DNA of 64,000 nt from Oscillibacter valericigenes (GCF_021531915.1 NZ_JAFBIV010000003.1:124001-188000), one strand, 5' to 3'. Shown: positions 49,551-58,466, counted from the stretch's first letter. Made by a program: numbers and translations. Notes: generated from the letters alone by a model not told the origin.

Positions 49551-50384
49551 TCAGCGCTTGTCGCGGTCGTAGGCTACGATCACACGGCGGTTGGGGTCCA
49601 CGCCGGTGGAGTAGGTGGTGACACCGGGCACATCCTGCAGGGCGGTATGGATCACATGGCGCTCGTAGGCGTTCATGGGCTCCAGGGTCACACTGCGGCG
49701 GTACTTGACCACCTTGCCGGCCACCTTGCAGGCCAGATGCTGCAGGCTCTGCTCCCGCTTTTCCCGGTAGCCCTCGGCGTCCAGCTGGACCCGGACGCGG
49801 CCGCCGGTACGGTTCACGGCGTAGCTGGTCAACTGCTGAATGGCGTCCAGGGTCTCACCCCGGCGGCCGATCAGGGCGCCCAGGTTATCGCCCACCAGGA
49901 ACACCTTGTAGCGGCCCTTTTCGGGCTGGTAGACCTTCACCTCGGCGTTGCTCTCCATCTGGGCCAGAAGGCCGTTCAGGAAGGTCTTGATGGCTTGAGC
50001 CTTCTCATCGTCCACTTCCTCGCCCAGGTCCTGGGAAGGAACGGCGGGAGTGCTTTCCTTCTTGGGGGGATTCTCCTTCTTGGGAGCGGGCTTTTCAACC
50101 TTCTTCTCCGGCTTCTTCTCCGGAGCCTTGGGCTTTCTGACCTGCTCGACGGGCTCTGCCTTCTCGGTCTTGGGCTGGGGTGCGGGAGGAATGATCTCCT
50201 CCTCTTCCTCCGGACCGTAGCTGACACGGACCTTGGCCGGGCAGCTGCCCAGGCCCAGGAAGCCGGATTTGGCGCGCTCCAGGATCTCAACGGACACATC
50301 GTCACGATCCAGGCCCAGCTGGGCCAGGGCCTTGCTGATGGCCTCGTCCTCGGTCTTACCCGTTACGTCAATAAACTCTCTCAT
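49551..50384 (-). CDS. jag: RNA-binding protein KhpB (Jag)
   Basis: The 277-residue protein has a Jag N-terminal domain (REFIDVTGKTEDEAISKALAQLG, then SGFLGLGSCPAKV), a Lys/Glu/Pro-rich linker (about 60-120), a KH domain with the GxxG loop IGRRGETL (near 170) and an R3H domain (REQSLQHLACKVAGKV ... MNAYERHVIHTALQ). KhpB with KhpA binds many RNAs and affects division and cell size. It is 9 bases after yidC and is the last gene of the unit. Confidence 0.95.
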   Translation of the reverse strand: MREFIDVTGKTEDEAISKALAQLGLDRDDVSVEILERAKSGFLGLGSCPAKVRVSYGPEEEEEIIPPAPQPKTEKAEPVEQVRKPKAPEKKPEKKVEKPAPKKENPPKKESTPAVPSQDLGEEVDDEKAQAIKTFLNGLLAQMESNAEVKVYQPEKGRYKVFLVGDNLGALIGRRGETLDAIQQLTSYAVNRTGGRVRVQLDAEGYREKREQSLQHLACKVAGKVVKYRRSVTLEPMNAYERHVIHTALQDVPGVTTYSTGVDPNRRVIVAYDRDKR

Positions 50385-50393
50385 AACGGCTCC

Positions 50394-51536
50394 TTATTCC
50401 TTTTCGTCATAGCGGTCGGCCTTGTAGGCACGTCCGCGGGCATAGGGGCGGTTACCCACACGGCCCGCCTCCGTGGTGCTGATACCGGCCTTGGCAGCCT
50501 TGGTGGCCTTGGCAGCCTGGGCGGCCTTCTGCTTTTCCTTCAGGGTCTGCTTGCGCTCTTCCTGATTTTTGCGTTCTGCCTGCTGCTTCCGGCCTTCCTC
50601 CATGCGCTTCTGGCGCTCGGCCTGACGGGCCTCATAGCGGGCGTTCTCCTCTTCCTCGATCTTCTTGTTGAAGAACTTGGTCATGATGACTTCCTGAATC
50701 AGAGAGAACACGCTCTGGGCGATCCAGTACACACCCAGGGCGGCGGGCATGATGAAGCCGATGTACACAGACATCAGGGGCATCATGTACATCATGCTCT
50801 TCATGGAAGCGCCGTTGGCTCCCTGCTGAGGCTGGTTCTTCATGGTGTAAATGCTCATCAGCAGCTGGAAGCCGCCTGCCAGGATGGGGATCAGGATCAG
50901 TCCGATGATGGCGGCGGTGAAGGTAAAGTTCTTCACGGCTTCCCAGGGCGTGACCGTCAGGTCCATGCCCAGAAAATTGTAATTCAGGTTGATCCAGCCG
51001 TCCACACCCTCCACGATCTCAGGGCACTGGGAAGTAATGGCCTTCACCAGGCCGATCTGGCCATAGGCAGAGAACTGTACGGTATCCTTGCTGGTCATGG
51101 TCAGGGCGCTGATATCCACACCCGCGGCAGCAGCCTTGTCCAGCAGACCCAGAGCGGTCTCCTTGGAGATCATCATGAAGTGGGTGATGGGCTGACGGAT
51201 GATGGAGTACAGGGCGATCAGAATGGGCAGGGGAATGAAGCTCCAAAGGCAGCCGCTCATGGGGCTGACGCCCTCTTCTTCGTAGAGCTTCTGCATCTCT
51301 TCATTCATTTTTGCCTGGTTGTTGGCGTACTTCTTCTGGATCTCCTGCATCTTGCCGGACATGCGGTTCATCCGGATCATGCTCTTCTTGGACTTGATCT
51401 GGAAGGGCAGCATGATGAGCTTGATGGCGACGGTGAACAGAATGATAGCCACACCGTAGGAGTTGGTCAGGTTGTAAAACAGCTTGACCAGCGCGGCAAA
51501 GGGGATACAAATGTAGTATCCAAGGGTTGAAAACAT
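50394..51536 (-). CDS. yidC: membrane protein insertase YidC
   Basis: The 380-residue protein has the Oxa1/YidC core of five membrane helices, with IKLIMLPFQIKSKKSMIRM (hairpin C1 start) and the segment VYIGFIMPAALGVYWIAQSVFSLIQEVIMTKFF, and a long basic C-terminal tail (about 75 residues) for ribosome contact. There is no lipobox, so it is not the lipoprotein form common in Bacilli. ATG 51536 has GGAGGAAAC upstream. Repeat B copy 2 separates it from yidD. Confidence 0.95.
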   Translation of the reverse strand: MFSTLGYYICIPFAALVKLFYNLTNSYGVAIILFTVAIKLIMLPFQIKSKKSMIRMNRMSGKMQEIQKKYANNQAKMNEEMQKLYEEEGVSPMSGCLWSFIPLPILIALYSIIRQPITHFMMISKETALGLLDKAAAAGVDISALTMTSKDTVQFSAYGQIGLVKAITSQCPEIVEGVDGWINLNYNFLGMDLTVTPWEAVKNFTFTAAIIGLILIPILAGGFQLLMSIYTMKNQPQQGANGASMKSMMYMMPLMSVYIGFIMPAALGVYWIAQSVFSLIQEVIMTKFFNKKIEEEENARYEARQAERQKRMEEGRKQQAERKNQEERKQTLKEKQKAAQAAKATKAAKAGISTTEAGRVGNRPYARGRAYKADRYDEKE

Positions 51537-51646
51537 AAACGTTTCCTCCAAATAAAGATGGGGCCGAGGTAACAAAGGAAGGGGGCTAGGGGAAACCTCT
51601 TGTTTCCCCAGTTCTTTTGCCAAAGGCAAAAGAAGCAAATGAAATC

Positions 51647-51763
51647 ATTTTCGCCGCGACATGTGCGTGGCGAAAATACCTCGACCCAAGCGCCTTGGGC
51701 GCGCTCACCAGTGACCGACGTCACTGGTGGTGGGGGAGCTCGAGGGGGAGCCTGCTCCCCTTC
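51647..51763. repeat. four-hairpin repeat, family B, copy 2
   Basis: Same order of hairpins as copy 1: ATTTTCGCC/GGCGAAAAT (51647-51655/51669-51677), GCGCC/GGCGC (51690-51694/51698-51702), CACCAGTGAC/GTCACTGGTG (51706-51715/51720-51729) and GGGGAGC/GCTCCCC (51745-51751/51754-51760). It fills most of the 230-base gap between yidD and yidC; the rest of that gap also holds TTTTGCC/GGCAAAA (about 51615-51631). Confidence 0.82.
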
Positions 51764-51766
51764 GAA

Positions 51767-51976
51767 TTAGGGCACAGGGTCATATCCACCTTTATGGAAC
51801 GGATTGCAGCGGAGGATGCGCTTAAACGCCAACCAGCCGCCCTTCAGGGCGCCATATTTTTCAATGGCTTCCAGGGCGTACTGAGAGCAGGTCGGGATAT
51901 AGTTGCAGCAGCGGGGCCGATAGGGTGAAATGGCCCTCTGATAAAACCGGATCAAAGCCTTCAGAACATGCTTCAC
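51767..51976 (-). CDS. yidD: membrane protein insertion efficiency factor YidD
   Basis: The 69-residue protein shows the full YidD signature: [59 protein letters not shown], with the [11 protein letters not shown] motif. It helps YidC insertion. Its ATG overlaps the rnpA stop by four bases. yidC follows after the repeat-filled gap. Confidence 0.96.
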   Translation of the reverse strand: MKHVLKALIRFYQRAISPYRPRCCNYIPTCSQYALEAIEKYGALKGGWLAFKRILRCNPFHKGGYDPVP

Positions 51977-52317
51977 GGCTTGTCCTCCAGCAGTTCCAGC
52001 TTCCGGCAGAGCTTCACGAAGGTATCGTTCAACTCCTGCCAGGAGGCTTTCACCGTGCGGGTCCGGGCCACCAGGATAATATCATAGCCCTGCTTCAGCT
52101 CCGGACTGTGGAGACGGTATACCTCCCGCAGACGGCGCCGCGCCCGGTTGCGTACCACGGCGTGACCCAGCTTGGTAGAGGCAGTGAGACCAAGGCGGTT
52201 ATGGTCCAGCCGGTTTTTCCGGCAATACAGGACCATGCCGCCCCCCACCGCCGATTTACCTTTCTGGTAAAGCCGCCGGAACTCGTGATTTTCTTTCAAC
52301 GTGACCGCTCGCTTCAT
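51973..52317 (-). CDS. rnpA: ribonuclease P protein component
   Basis: The 114-residue basic protein has [17 protein letters not shown] at the start and the RNR motif [14 protein letters not shown] (about 60-73) that contacts RNase P RNA. It helps the ribozyme mature tRNA 5' ends. ATG 52317 is used since [13 protein letters not shown] is the family start and GGGAG lies just upstream. It follows rpmH, as in nearly all bacteria. Confidence 0.96.
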   Translation of the reverse strand: MKRAVTLKENHEFRRLYQKGKSAVGGGMVLYCRKNRLDHNRLGLTASTKLGHAVVRNRARRRLREVYRLHSPELKQGYDIILVARTRTVKASWQELNDTFVKLCRKLELLEDKP

Positions 52318-52431
52318 ACTGCTCCCTCTCGCCTTCGGACAGAAACCCAAATAGGGACGGAGGGATCTCGCAAAATCCCCGCCGTCCCATAAGGCGTCTG
52401 TTCAAGTGTCTCCCGCGCTTCCGTCTCCGTA

Positions 52432-52572
52432 TTAGTAGGACAGACGAGCGCGGCCCTTGGCGCGGCGGCGGGCCAGGACCTTGCGGCCGTTGGCGGTAGC
52501 CATTCTCTTGCGGAAGCCGTGGACCTTCTGGCCGTGGAGCTTCTTGGGCTGATAGGTACGTTTGGTAGCCAT
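52432..52572 (-). CDS. rpmH: 50S ribosomal protein L34
   Basis: A 46-residue basic protein ([20 protein letters not shown], ending [12 protein letters not shown]) that matches L34, apart from two residues more than the common 44. AGGAGGTG precedes the ATG at 52572. It is the first gene of the unit leading to jag and is divergent from dnaA across a 371-base gap. Confidence 0.97.
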   Translation of the reverse strand: MATKRTYQPKKLHGQKVHGFRKRMATANGRKVLARRRAKGRARLSY

Positions 52573-52685
52573 GCTGAGACACCTCCTGTCAGATTTCCGG
52601 TCATGTTTCCATGACGCTTACTCGACACCGTTTTCAGGGAAAACGGCGCAGTAAATGATTTCAGGCGTCTATCGACGCGTGGATT

Positions 52686-52715
52686 AGTATAACATATTTT
52701 TGCAAAACATGTCAA
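52686..52715 (-). promoter_or_regulatory. rpmH promoter
   Basis: On the minus strand TTGACA (52715-52710), 18 bases, TATACT (52691-52686). Confidence 0.8.
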
Positions 52716-52860
52716 TAAAAACTTGAAATTTCAGAAAAACTCCTGTTTTTTTCCGCTTTTGAAACATCAAAATCAAAATATGGTGTTCATTTGCTGAACA
52801 GTCCCTATATCTGGTCATGTCTTTTCTCTGGAAATTCCAATTCTTATATTAGAATATGTA

Positions 52861-52889
52861 TTGCGTCTCTTTGGTTTTTTTGCTATAAT
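52861..52889 (+). promoter_or_regulatory. dnaA promoter
   Basis: TTGCGT (52861-52866), 17 bases, TATAAT (52884-52889), 54 bases before the dnaA start. Confidence 0.75.
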
Positions 52890-52943
52890 AAATGTGTATT
52901 GTTTTGTCATGATTCACTATTTACTAGAGAGAGGTGCATCTTT

Positions 52944-54260
52944 TTGAACTCAGTCGCTGACGTGTGGTCCATTGTCCTGCAACAGCTGAAAAAAGAACTC
53001 TCGGAGACCACCATCGCTGCCTTTTTCGACGAGCTGGAAGCGGTGGATATCCGGGGCAACACATTTATTCTCCACTGCGCCAATGATTTCAAGAAGGGTT
53101 ACATCGAATCCCTGTATCTGAAAAATATCAAGGACAGTCTCCACGATATCTTTTCCACCGACTTTGAAGTAAAAATTCTGGATGACCTTGCCTTTGCCGA
53201 GTTCAACGGCGGCACTGTCCGGAAACAGAGCGACCGCTTCACCTCCGACGAATTCACCTTCGAGACCTTCGTGGTGGGTCCCTCCAACAAGCTGGCCTAC
53301 GCCGCCTCCCAGGCCGTGGCCGAGCATCCGGCCCAGAACTACAATCCCCTGCTGATCTACGGTGACTCCGGCCTTGGCAAGACCCACCTGATCTACGCCA
53401 TCGCCAATGTGATCCGCCGCAACGATCCCCGGTCCAAAATCGCCTACGTGAAAGGCGATGACTTCACCAATGAACTGGTGGATGCCATCCGGGAGGGCAA
53501 GACTGCCGAGATGCGGGAAAAATACCGGCAGGCAGACCTGCTGCTGGTGGACGATATTCAGTTCATCGCCGGCAAGAAACAGACCCAGGAGGAATTTTTC
53601 CATACCTTCAATAATCTGTACGAATCCGGCCGTCAGATCGTCCTGACCTCCGACCGTCCCCCCTCTGAAATGACCCAGCTGGAGGACCGTCTCCGCACCC
53701 GGTTCGAGTGGGGCCTGCTGGTGGACGTGGCTCCCCCGGATTTTGAGACCCGGCTGGCCATCGTGAAGAACAAGGCCGCCCTGCTTGGCATGGAGCTGCC
53801 GGACAAAATTTCCGCCTATATCGCGGAGAACGTCACCGCCAACGTCCGCCAGCTGGAGGGTACCATCAACAAGATTCTTGCCTACAAGGACCTGCTGGGC
53901 AACGACGCCGATGAGGAGACCGTCACCCGCGCCATGCAGGACATTCTGAAGCGCAGCAACGAGTATATCCCCACCCCCGAAGCCATTCTGGAATACATCA
54001 GCAAGTATTACAGCCTGGAGGAATCCGTGATCCGGGGACAGCAGCGCGTCCGGGACGCGGTACAGGCCCGCCAAATCGCCATGTATCTGATCCGGTCCAT
54101 GACCAACCTGAGCCTGGACGACATCGGCAAGGTCTTCGACAACCGGGACCACTCCACCGTCCTCTATTCCATCCAGCAGGTGGAGAAGAAAATGAAGAAG
54201 GAACCGGCCTTCGCGGAGACCGTCAAGGAGATCAAAACCAACATCAATTCCAAGCGCTGA
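52944..54260 (+). CDS. dnaA: chromosomal replication initiator DnaA
   Basis: The 438-residue protein has domain I (VWSIVLQQLKKELSETTIAAFFDELEAV), a short linker, AAA+ domain III with Walker A YGDSGLGKTH (near 137) and Walker B LLLVDDIQFI, the AAA+ arginine region (LRTRFEWGLLVDV), and domain IV with the DNA-binding signature DHSTVLYSIQQV. It opens oriC. The start appears to be TTG 52944 with GAGAGGTG seven bases upstream; no ATG fits. A run of DnaA boxes follows directly. Confidence 0.96.
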   Translation: MNSVADVWSIVLQQLKKELSETTIAAFFDELEAVDIRGNTFILHCANDFKKGYIESLYLKNIKDSLHDIFSTDFEVKILDDLAFAEFNGGTVRKQSDRFTSDEFTFETFVVGPSNKLAYAASQAVAEHPAQNYNPLLIYGDSGLGKTHLIYAIANVIRRNDPRSKIAYVKGDDFTNELVDAIREGKTAEMREKYRQADLLLVDDIQFIAGKKQTQEEFFHTFNNLYESGRQIVLTSDRPPSEMTQLEDRLRTRFEWGLLVDVAPPDFETRLAIVKNKAALLGMELPDKISAYIAENVTANVRQLEGTINKILAYKDLLGNDADEETVTRAMQDILKRSNEYIPTPEAILEYISKYYSLEESVIRGQQRVRDAVQARQIAMYLIRSMTNLSLDDIGKVFDNRDHSTVLYSIQQVEKKMKKEPAFAETVKEIKTNINSKR

Positions 54261-54492
54261 TTTTCCACGAACCGTGTGGAAAAGGAAAACTCTTCTGTGG
54301 AAAACATTTCGTCTGAAAATGCTGTTGAAAAACGCCTGACTTTTTCCACATGATCTGTGAAGTCTCAAAGTCCTGCTATTTCAAGGGTTTTCCCCTTTTT
54401 CCACATGCTTTTGTTCTACGACTGCTTTTTCTAAAAACTTTTGTTCTTTTCTTTTGAAAAGCGACACACTCCATACAGAGAGGAAGTCTACT
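54261..54492. other. oriC: origin of replication (dnaA-dnaN DnaA-box cluster)
   Basis: Five near-identical 9-mers lie in 145 bases: TTTTCCACG (54261-54269), TGTGGAAAA (54275-54283 and 54296-54304, minus orientation) and TTTTCCACA (54342-54350 and 54397-54405). They differ from the standard box TTATCCACA by T in place of A at position 3. An AT-rich stretch (54420-54460) next to the last box may be the unwinding element. The first two boxes form an inverted pair that could also fold as the dnaA terminator. Confidence 0.85.
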
Positions 54493-55608
54493 ATGATTCA
54501 ATTCAGCTGCGAAAAAGTCCTGCTGCAGAATGCCATCGCCGTCACCAGCAGAGCCGTGGCCCAAAAGAGTTCCATCCCCGCGCTGGAGGGTCTGCTGATC
54601 CATGTAGACCACCAGCTGACGGTCTCTGGCTACAATATGCAGACCGGCATCCGCACCAAGGTAGGTGCTGATGTGGTTCAGGGCGGTGATATTGTCCTGA
54701 ACGCCCGCCTTTTTGGAGATATCATCCGCCGGATGCCTGACGATGTGGTGACCTTTACCGCTGACGAACGCCAGATGGTACACCTCTCCTGCGGAGATGC
54801 GGACTTTGATATTCTGGGCTTGTCTGCCGCAGACTATCCCGACCTGCCGGAGGTAGAGGATGAGTTTTCCGTGTCCATCCAGCAAAAGACCCTGCGGGCC
54901 ATGATCGAGGAGACAGCCTTTGCCGTGTCAACCAACGAAAGCCGCCCGGTCCACACCGGAGCCCTCTTTGAGATCAATGACAAGGGCCTTACCATGGTGG
55001 CTGTGGACGGTTTCCGCCTGGCGGTCCGTCGGGAACCCCTGGAAAAAATTGACGGAGGTGCTTTCTCATTCGTGGCTCCCGGCGCGGCTCTCAACGAAGT
55101 CAAAAGTATCTGCGGCGACGCGGAGGATCTGGCATCCGTCACTCTTGGTAAGCGCCACATTCTCTTTGAGGTGGGTGACACGGAGCTGATCTGCCGCCGA
55201 CTGGAGGGTGAGTTTCTGGATTATAAGAACGCCATTCCCCGGAAGAACCCTATTTCCGTCGTTGCCGATACCAAATCCCTCATTCAGAGCATCGACCGCG
55301 TGTCCGTGGTGATTTCCGAAAAGCTGAAAAGCCCTGTCCGCTGCATCTTTGACCATGACAAGGTGATGCTGTCCGCAAAGACCGGCAACGGCGAGGCCAA
55401 GGACGTCTGCCGCGTCTCCGGTGACGGCGACGGGTTGGAGATCGGCTTCAACAACCGCTATTTGATGGAGGCCCTGCGATTTGCTCCGGCGGATACGGTG
55501 AAAATCGAACTGAACACCGGTGTTTCTCCGGCAGTCATCGTTCCCGTGGAGGGCGAGGAAAACTTCCTCTATATGGTGCTGCCCGTCAGACTGAAAAGTG
55601 CGGAGTAA
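54493..55608 (+). CDS. dnaN: DNA polymerase III beta sliding clamp
   Basis: The 371-residue protein has the three-domain beta clamp layout: begins MIQFSCEKVLLQNAIAVTSRAVAQKSSIPALEGLLI, has FAVSTNESRPVHTGALFEI in the middle and ends in VEGEENFLYMVLPVRL, the family's typical MPMRL-like terminus. It encircles DNA and holds the polymerase. GAGAGGAAG precedes the ATG. The S4 and recF genes follow closely. Confidence 0.97.
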   Translation: MIQFSCEKVLLQNAIAVTSRAVAQKSSIPALEGLLIHVDHQLTVSGYNMQTGIRTKVGADVVQGGDIVLNARLFGDIIRRMPDDVVTFTADERQMVHLSCGDADFDILGLSAADYPDLPEVEDEFSVSIQQKTLRAMIEETAFAVSTNESRPVHTGALFEINDKGLTMVAVDGFRLAVRREPLEKIDGGAFSFVAPGAALNEVKSICGDAEDLASVTLGKRHILFEVGDTELICRRLEGEFLDYKNAIPRKNPISVVADTKSLIQSIDRVSVVISEKLKSPVRCIFDHDKVMLSAKTGNGEAKDVCRVSGDGDGLEIGFNNRYLMEALRFAPADTVKIELNTGVSPAVIVPVEGEENFLYMVLPVRLKSAE

Positions 55609-55611
55609 CTT

Positions 55612-55827
55612 ATGAAAACGATTACGATTAACACTGAATTTATCAAGCTACAGGACCTGCTGAAATTTGCCAACCTGGTGGAGACCGGCGGCATGGCCAA
55701 GGAGTGCGTCCAGTGCGGCGAGGTCCTGGTCAACGGAGAGGTCTGCACCATGCGGGGCAAGAAGATCCGTCCCGGGGACGTGGTGTCCTTTGAGGGACAG
55801 GAACTGACGGTCGCCTATGCGGATTGA
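55612..55827 (+). CDS. yaaA: S4 domain RNA-binding protein (YaaA)
   Basis: The 71-residue protein is one S4 domain: [48 protein letters not shown]. It is the conserved small gene between dnaN and recF (RlbA/YaaA) and is thought to act in ribosome assembly. It begins 3 bases after dnaN and overlaps recF by 11 bases. Confidence 0.92.
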   Translation: MKTITINTEFIKLQDLLKFANLVETGGMAKECVQCGEVLVNGEVCTMRGKKIRPGDVVSFEGQELTVAYAD

Positions 55828-56920
55828 CCGCCTGGAACTGGAGAACTTCCGCAATTACGGCTGCCAGACCGTGGACTTCGACGCCCGGTGCAACGTGATC
55901 TTCGGCGAGAATGCCCAGGGAAAGACCAACCTGCTGGAGGCGCTGGTGTACCTCTCCTGCGGCAAGTCGCCACGGGCCAGGACGGACCGGGAGATGATCC
56001 GGTTCGATGCCCCCTCCGCCCGGATGCTGGCTCAGGCATTTGCCCGGGACCGGGAATTTAAGGTACAGGTAGACCTGTTCCGGGACCGGCGGCGGAAAAT
56101 GTCCGTCAATCAGGTGCCCGCCAAAAACAGCGCGGCCCTCAGTGACGTGTACAACACCGTGTTTTTCTGTCCGGAGGACCTGTTTCTGATCCGGGAGGGA
56201 GCCGCCGCCCGGCGGAGGTTCATGGATACAGCTTTATGTCAACTTCGGCCCCGGTACGCCGCCGTCCTGGCGGAGTATAACCGGGCCTACGACCACAAAA
56301 CTCGCATTCTGCGGGACGCCGAGGAGCGGCCGGACTTGCTGACCGCCCTGCCGGAGTTCAATGAGCAGCTGGTGCGCTTCGGCGCGGTGCTGGTCCACTA
56401 CCGCCACCAGTTCGCCCTGCGGCTGCGGGAATACGCCGCCGCCAACCATCGGGAGTGTTCTGGCGGAAGAGAGCAGCTGGATATCCAATATCAGACGGTG
56501 TCCTCTGTCACGGACCCGGCCGTGGACATTGCAGTTCTGACCGAGCAGCTCCGGCAGCACATGGAATCCCATCAGTCAGCGGAGCGGTCCTCCCGTTTGT
56601 GCTTGTCGGGACCACACAAGGATGACCTGTTGGTAACCATTAACGGCCGGGACGCCAAGCAGTACGCCTCCCAGGGTCAGACCCGGACGGCGGCTCTGGC
56701 GCTGAAGCTGGCAGAGCGGGAGATCTATAAAAACGTCACCGGAGAGTATCCAGTGCTGCTTCTGGACGATGTTTTGAGCGAACTGGACCCGAAACGGCAA
56801 GAGTTCGTCCTGAACCGCATCAACGGCGGGCAGGTGTTCATCACCTGCTGCGAGGATGACCGCCTGCCGCAGCTTCTGGGCGGCAAGGTGCTTCATGTAC
56901 ATGGCGGGGAGTTGGTCTGA
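55817..56920 (+). CDS. recF: DNA recombination/repair protein RecF
   Basis: The 367-residue SMC-like ATPase has Walker [15 protein letters not shown] (near 30), signature [10 protein letters not shown] and Walker [12 protein letters not shown]. RecF helps load RecA at gaps. It overlaps the S4 gene and closes the dnaA-dnaN-yaaA-recF group. Repeat A copy 3 separates it from the next gene; a partial hairpin (TCTTTTGAAAAGA near 56960-56972) lies just after it. Confidence 0.95.
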   Translation: MRIDRLELENFRNYGCQTVDFDARCNVIFGENAQGKTNLLEALVYLSCGKSPRARTDREMIRFDAPSARMLAQAFARDREFKVQVDLFRDRRRKMSVNQVPAKNSAALSDVYNTVFFCPEDLFLIREGAAARRRFMDTALCQLRPRYAAVLAEYNRAYDHKTRILRDAEERPDLLTALPEFNEQLVRFGAVLVHYRHQFALRLREYAAANHRECSGGREQLDIQYQTVSSVTDPAVDIAVLTEQLRQHMESHQSAERSSRLCLSGPHKDDLLVTINGRDAKQYASQGQTRTAALALKLAEREIYKNVTGEYPVLLLDDVLSELDPKRQEFVLNRINGGQVFITCCEDDRLPQLLGGKVLHVHGGELV

Positions 56921-56997
56921 TGGTCCTCCTGCCAGGGGACGGAGGAGGAAAGGGAAGGACTCTTTTGAAAAGAGCCCTCCCCTTTGGAAACCTCACC

Positions 56998-57330
56998 CGG
57001 GGACAGGGCAGCGGCAGCGGAAAGAGAAGCAGCGGCCATTCGATGACCACTACCGAAAGCCGCACCCACGCCATCAAATGCGGAGACGTACTTTCTCTGT
57101 TCCCCAAAGACTCAAGCGCACCCGGCAGGGGACTATCAAATTACGTAAGCACCGGCTACGACAACCTTCGCGTTTGCGGTCAACTTGACACTTCCGTGTC
57201 AAGTTGAGCCGCCGAAAGCGCCTTTTTCTTCCACCGGGCGCGGCGCATTCTTTTTCGGCAAGACGAAAAAGAATGAGGGGCGCCTTTCAGCGCCGCAAAG
57301 CGGCGCATCCCCCCGTCCCCTATAAGAGGA
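56998..57330 (+). repeat. dispersed structured repeat, family A, copy 3
   Basis: This fills most of the 433-base gap between recF and the PH-domain gene. The 5' block (CAGCGGCAGCGGAAAGAGAAGC, CCGAAAGCCGCACCCA, AAATGCGGA, TCTCTGTTCCCC, GCGCACCCGG) matches copies 1 and 2. Hairpins: 57180-57191/57196-57207 (TCAACTTGACAC arms, TTCC loop), 57246-57257/57264-57275 (12 bp, GCAAGA loop) and 57290-57296/57300-57306 (7 bp, AAA loop). The arms differ from copy 1 at several positions, each matched by a change in the partner arm. Confidence 0.8.
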
Positions 57331-57353
57331 CTACCTCAGAAAGGAGATTTTCT

Positions 57354-57770
57354 ATGGAACCTATCCAATATCTCTGGAAAGACCGCAAGCGTCATCTTGG
57401 CCTTCCCCTGTCCTTCACCCGCTACCGTCTCAGTGAAGACCGCCTGTTCTGTGAAAGGGGTTTTTTCAATATCAAGGAAGATGAGGTGCTGCTGTATCGT
57501 GTCCGGGACCTGCAACTGAACATGTCCCTGGGTCAGCGCATCTTCGGCGTGGGCACCATCTGCGTGGTGTCCTCGGACAAGAGTGTGCCACATCTGGATC
57601 TGAAGAATGTGAAGCAGCCTCGTGAGGTCAAGGAGCTGATCCATCAGAACGTGGAAGCCGCCAAGGACAAGCGCCGCATGCGCACCACGGAGATCATGAG
57701 TGACATGGACGCGGATGACTTCTCCCATGATTTTGATGATGGTCTGGACGATGTGAACGGAGCAGAGTAA
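57354..57770 (+). CDS. PH-domain (bPH_2-like) protein
   Basis: The 138-residue protein (MEPIQYLWKDRKRHLGLPLSF, then YRLSEDRLFCERGFFNIKEDEVLLYRVRDLQLNMSLGQRIFGVGTICVVSSDK) has the bacterial PH fold pattern: a strand ending in Y-x-L-(T/S), a short basic loop and a beta-hairpin, as in YdbT-type proteins but without membrane helices. The acidic tail (about 110-138) is unlike the usual family. Function unknown. ATG 57354 follows AAAGGAGAT. remB starts 4 bases after its stop. Confidence 0.8.
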   Translation: MEPIQYLWKDRKRHLGLPLSFTRYRLSEDRLFCERGFFNIKEDEVLLYRVRDLQLNMSLGQRIFGVGTICVVSSDKSVPHLDLKNVKQPREVKELIHQNVEAAKDKRRMRTTEIMSDMDADDFSHDFDDGLDDVNGAE

Positions 57771-57774
57771 AACC

Positions 57775-58041
57775 ATGTATCTGCATATCGGTCAGAACGA
57801 GATCATTCAAGAGCACCGGATCATCGGTATCTTTGATCTGGACAAGTGCTCCACCAGTAAGCGGACCCGGGACTATCTGTCCGCCGCTGACAAAGAGGGT
57901 GTGGTGCTGGATATCTCCGGCGATATCCCCAAGAGCTTCGTGGTCTGCGACCATCCCTACCATGAGCAGATCGTCTATCTGAGCCAGCTGAACACCTCCA
58001 CCCTGAAAAACCGGGCGGAGAGCCGAAAACTGGAGTTGTGA
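57775..58041 (+). CDS. remB: extracellular matrix regulator RemB (DUF370)
   Basis: The 88-residue protein starts MYLHIGQNEIIQEHRIIGIFDLDKCSTSKRTRDYLSAADKEG, a good match to DUF370/RemB. The related RemA is a DNA-binding regulator of biofilm and osmoprotection genes in Bacillus. remB is commonly near recF and gyrB. It is 4 bases from the PH gene and 1 base from the next. Confidence 0.88.
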   Translation: MYLHIGQNEIIQEHRIIGIFDLDKCSTSKRTRDYLSAADKEGVVLDISGDIPKSFVVCDHPYHEQIVYLSQLNTSTLKNRAESRKLEL

Positions 58042-58042
58042 T

Positions 58043-58357
58043 ATGCACATTTGGAACACATTTCTTTTGGTTTTGCGTTTTTGGGAAATTGGCAGTCCCA
58101 GCCGCGTGCTGCTTCCTTGTACCTGCTTGTTGTTCGCCGTACTCCACGGGTTTCTCCGTTGGGGAACAAATGGGCATGGGCGGTGGCTGCCTGTTCTTTT
58201 GACGGCGACGATTTTGGCCTGCGAGGTCACCATTTTGCCGCTCCACAGCTATCTGGCAATGCTGGTGGTCATAGGAATGTGCTACGCGGAAGCTGCATTA
58301 TTGGGTACAGGATTGGGAGAGCTGTTCTATCGTTTTTTTGATAAGAAAGTATTCTGA
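58043..58357 (+). CDS. 104-residue membrane protein, unknown function
   Basis: A short protein with about three membrane helices (near 20-35, 47-65 and 70-95) and charged ends (FFDKKVF). I do not recognise a family. It starts 1 base after remB, with GGAG inside the remB end, so it is the last gene of a PH-remB unit upstream of gyrB. GC content dips relative to its neighbours. Confidence 0.6.
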   Translation: MHIWNTFLLVLRFWEIGSPSRVLLPCTCLLFAVLHGFLRWGTNGHGRWLPVLLTATILACEVTILPLHSYLAMLVVIGMCYAEAALLGTGLGELFYRFFDKKVF

Positions 58358-58378
58358 ATCATTCTTTGTATGAGATTG

Positions 58379-58431
58379 AAGGCAAGGAGAAACGGGCCGG
58401 AAATGGCTCCGGCCCGGCTCTTCTTGCCTTG
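58379..58431 (+). terminator. imperfect long hairpin before gyrB
   Basis: AAGGCAAG...CGGGCCGG pairs with CCGGCCCG...CTTGCCTT (58379-58401/58410-58431). It may end the PH-remB unit, though there is no T-run, or act in the gyrB leader. Confidence 0.5.
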
Positions 58432-58466
58432 TGTAAGGAAAACGACCCCTTGAAAGGAGAAACCAC

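Larger units (their letters stand above)
52573..52943. other. rpmH-dnaA divergent intergenic region
   Basis: An AT-rich gap with the rpmH promoter (minus) and the dnaA promoter (plus). I found no copy of TTATCCACA or TTTTCCACA here, unlike the dnaA-dnaN gap, so the visible DnaA boxes are all downstream of dnaA. A CGTCTATCGACG short palindrome lies near 52664-52675. Confidence 0.7.

Noticed and set aside
54261-54283. The inverted box pair after dnaA as only a terminator
   Set aside because: The arms are DnaA-box 9-mers repeated three more times downstream, and there is no T-run; an origin role explains more.
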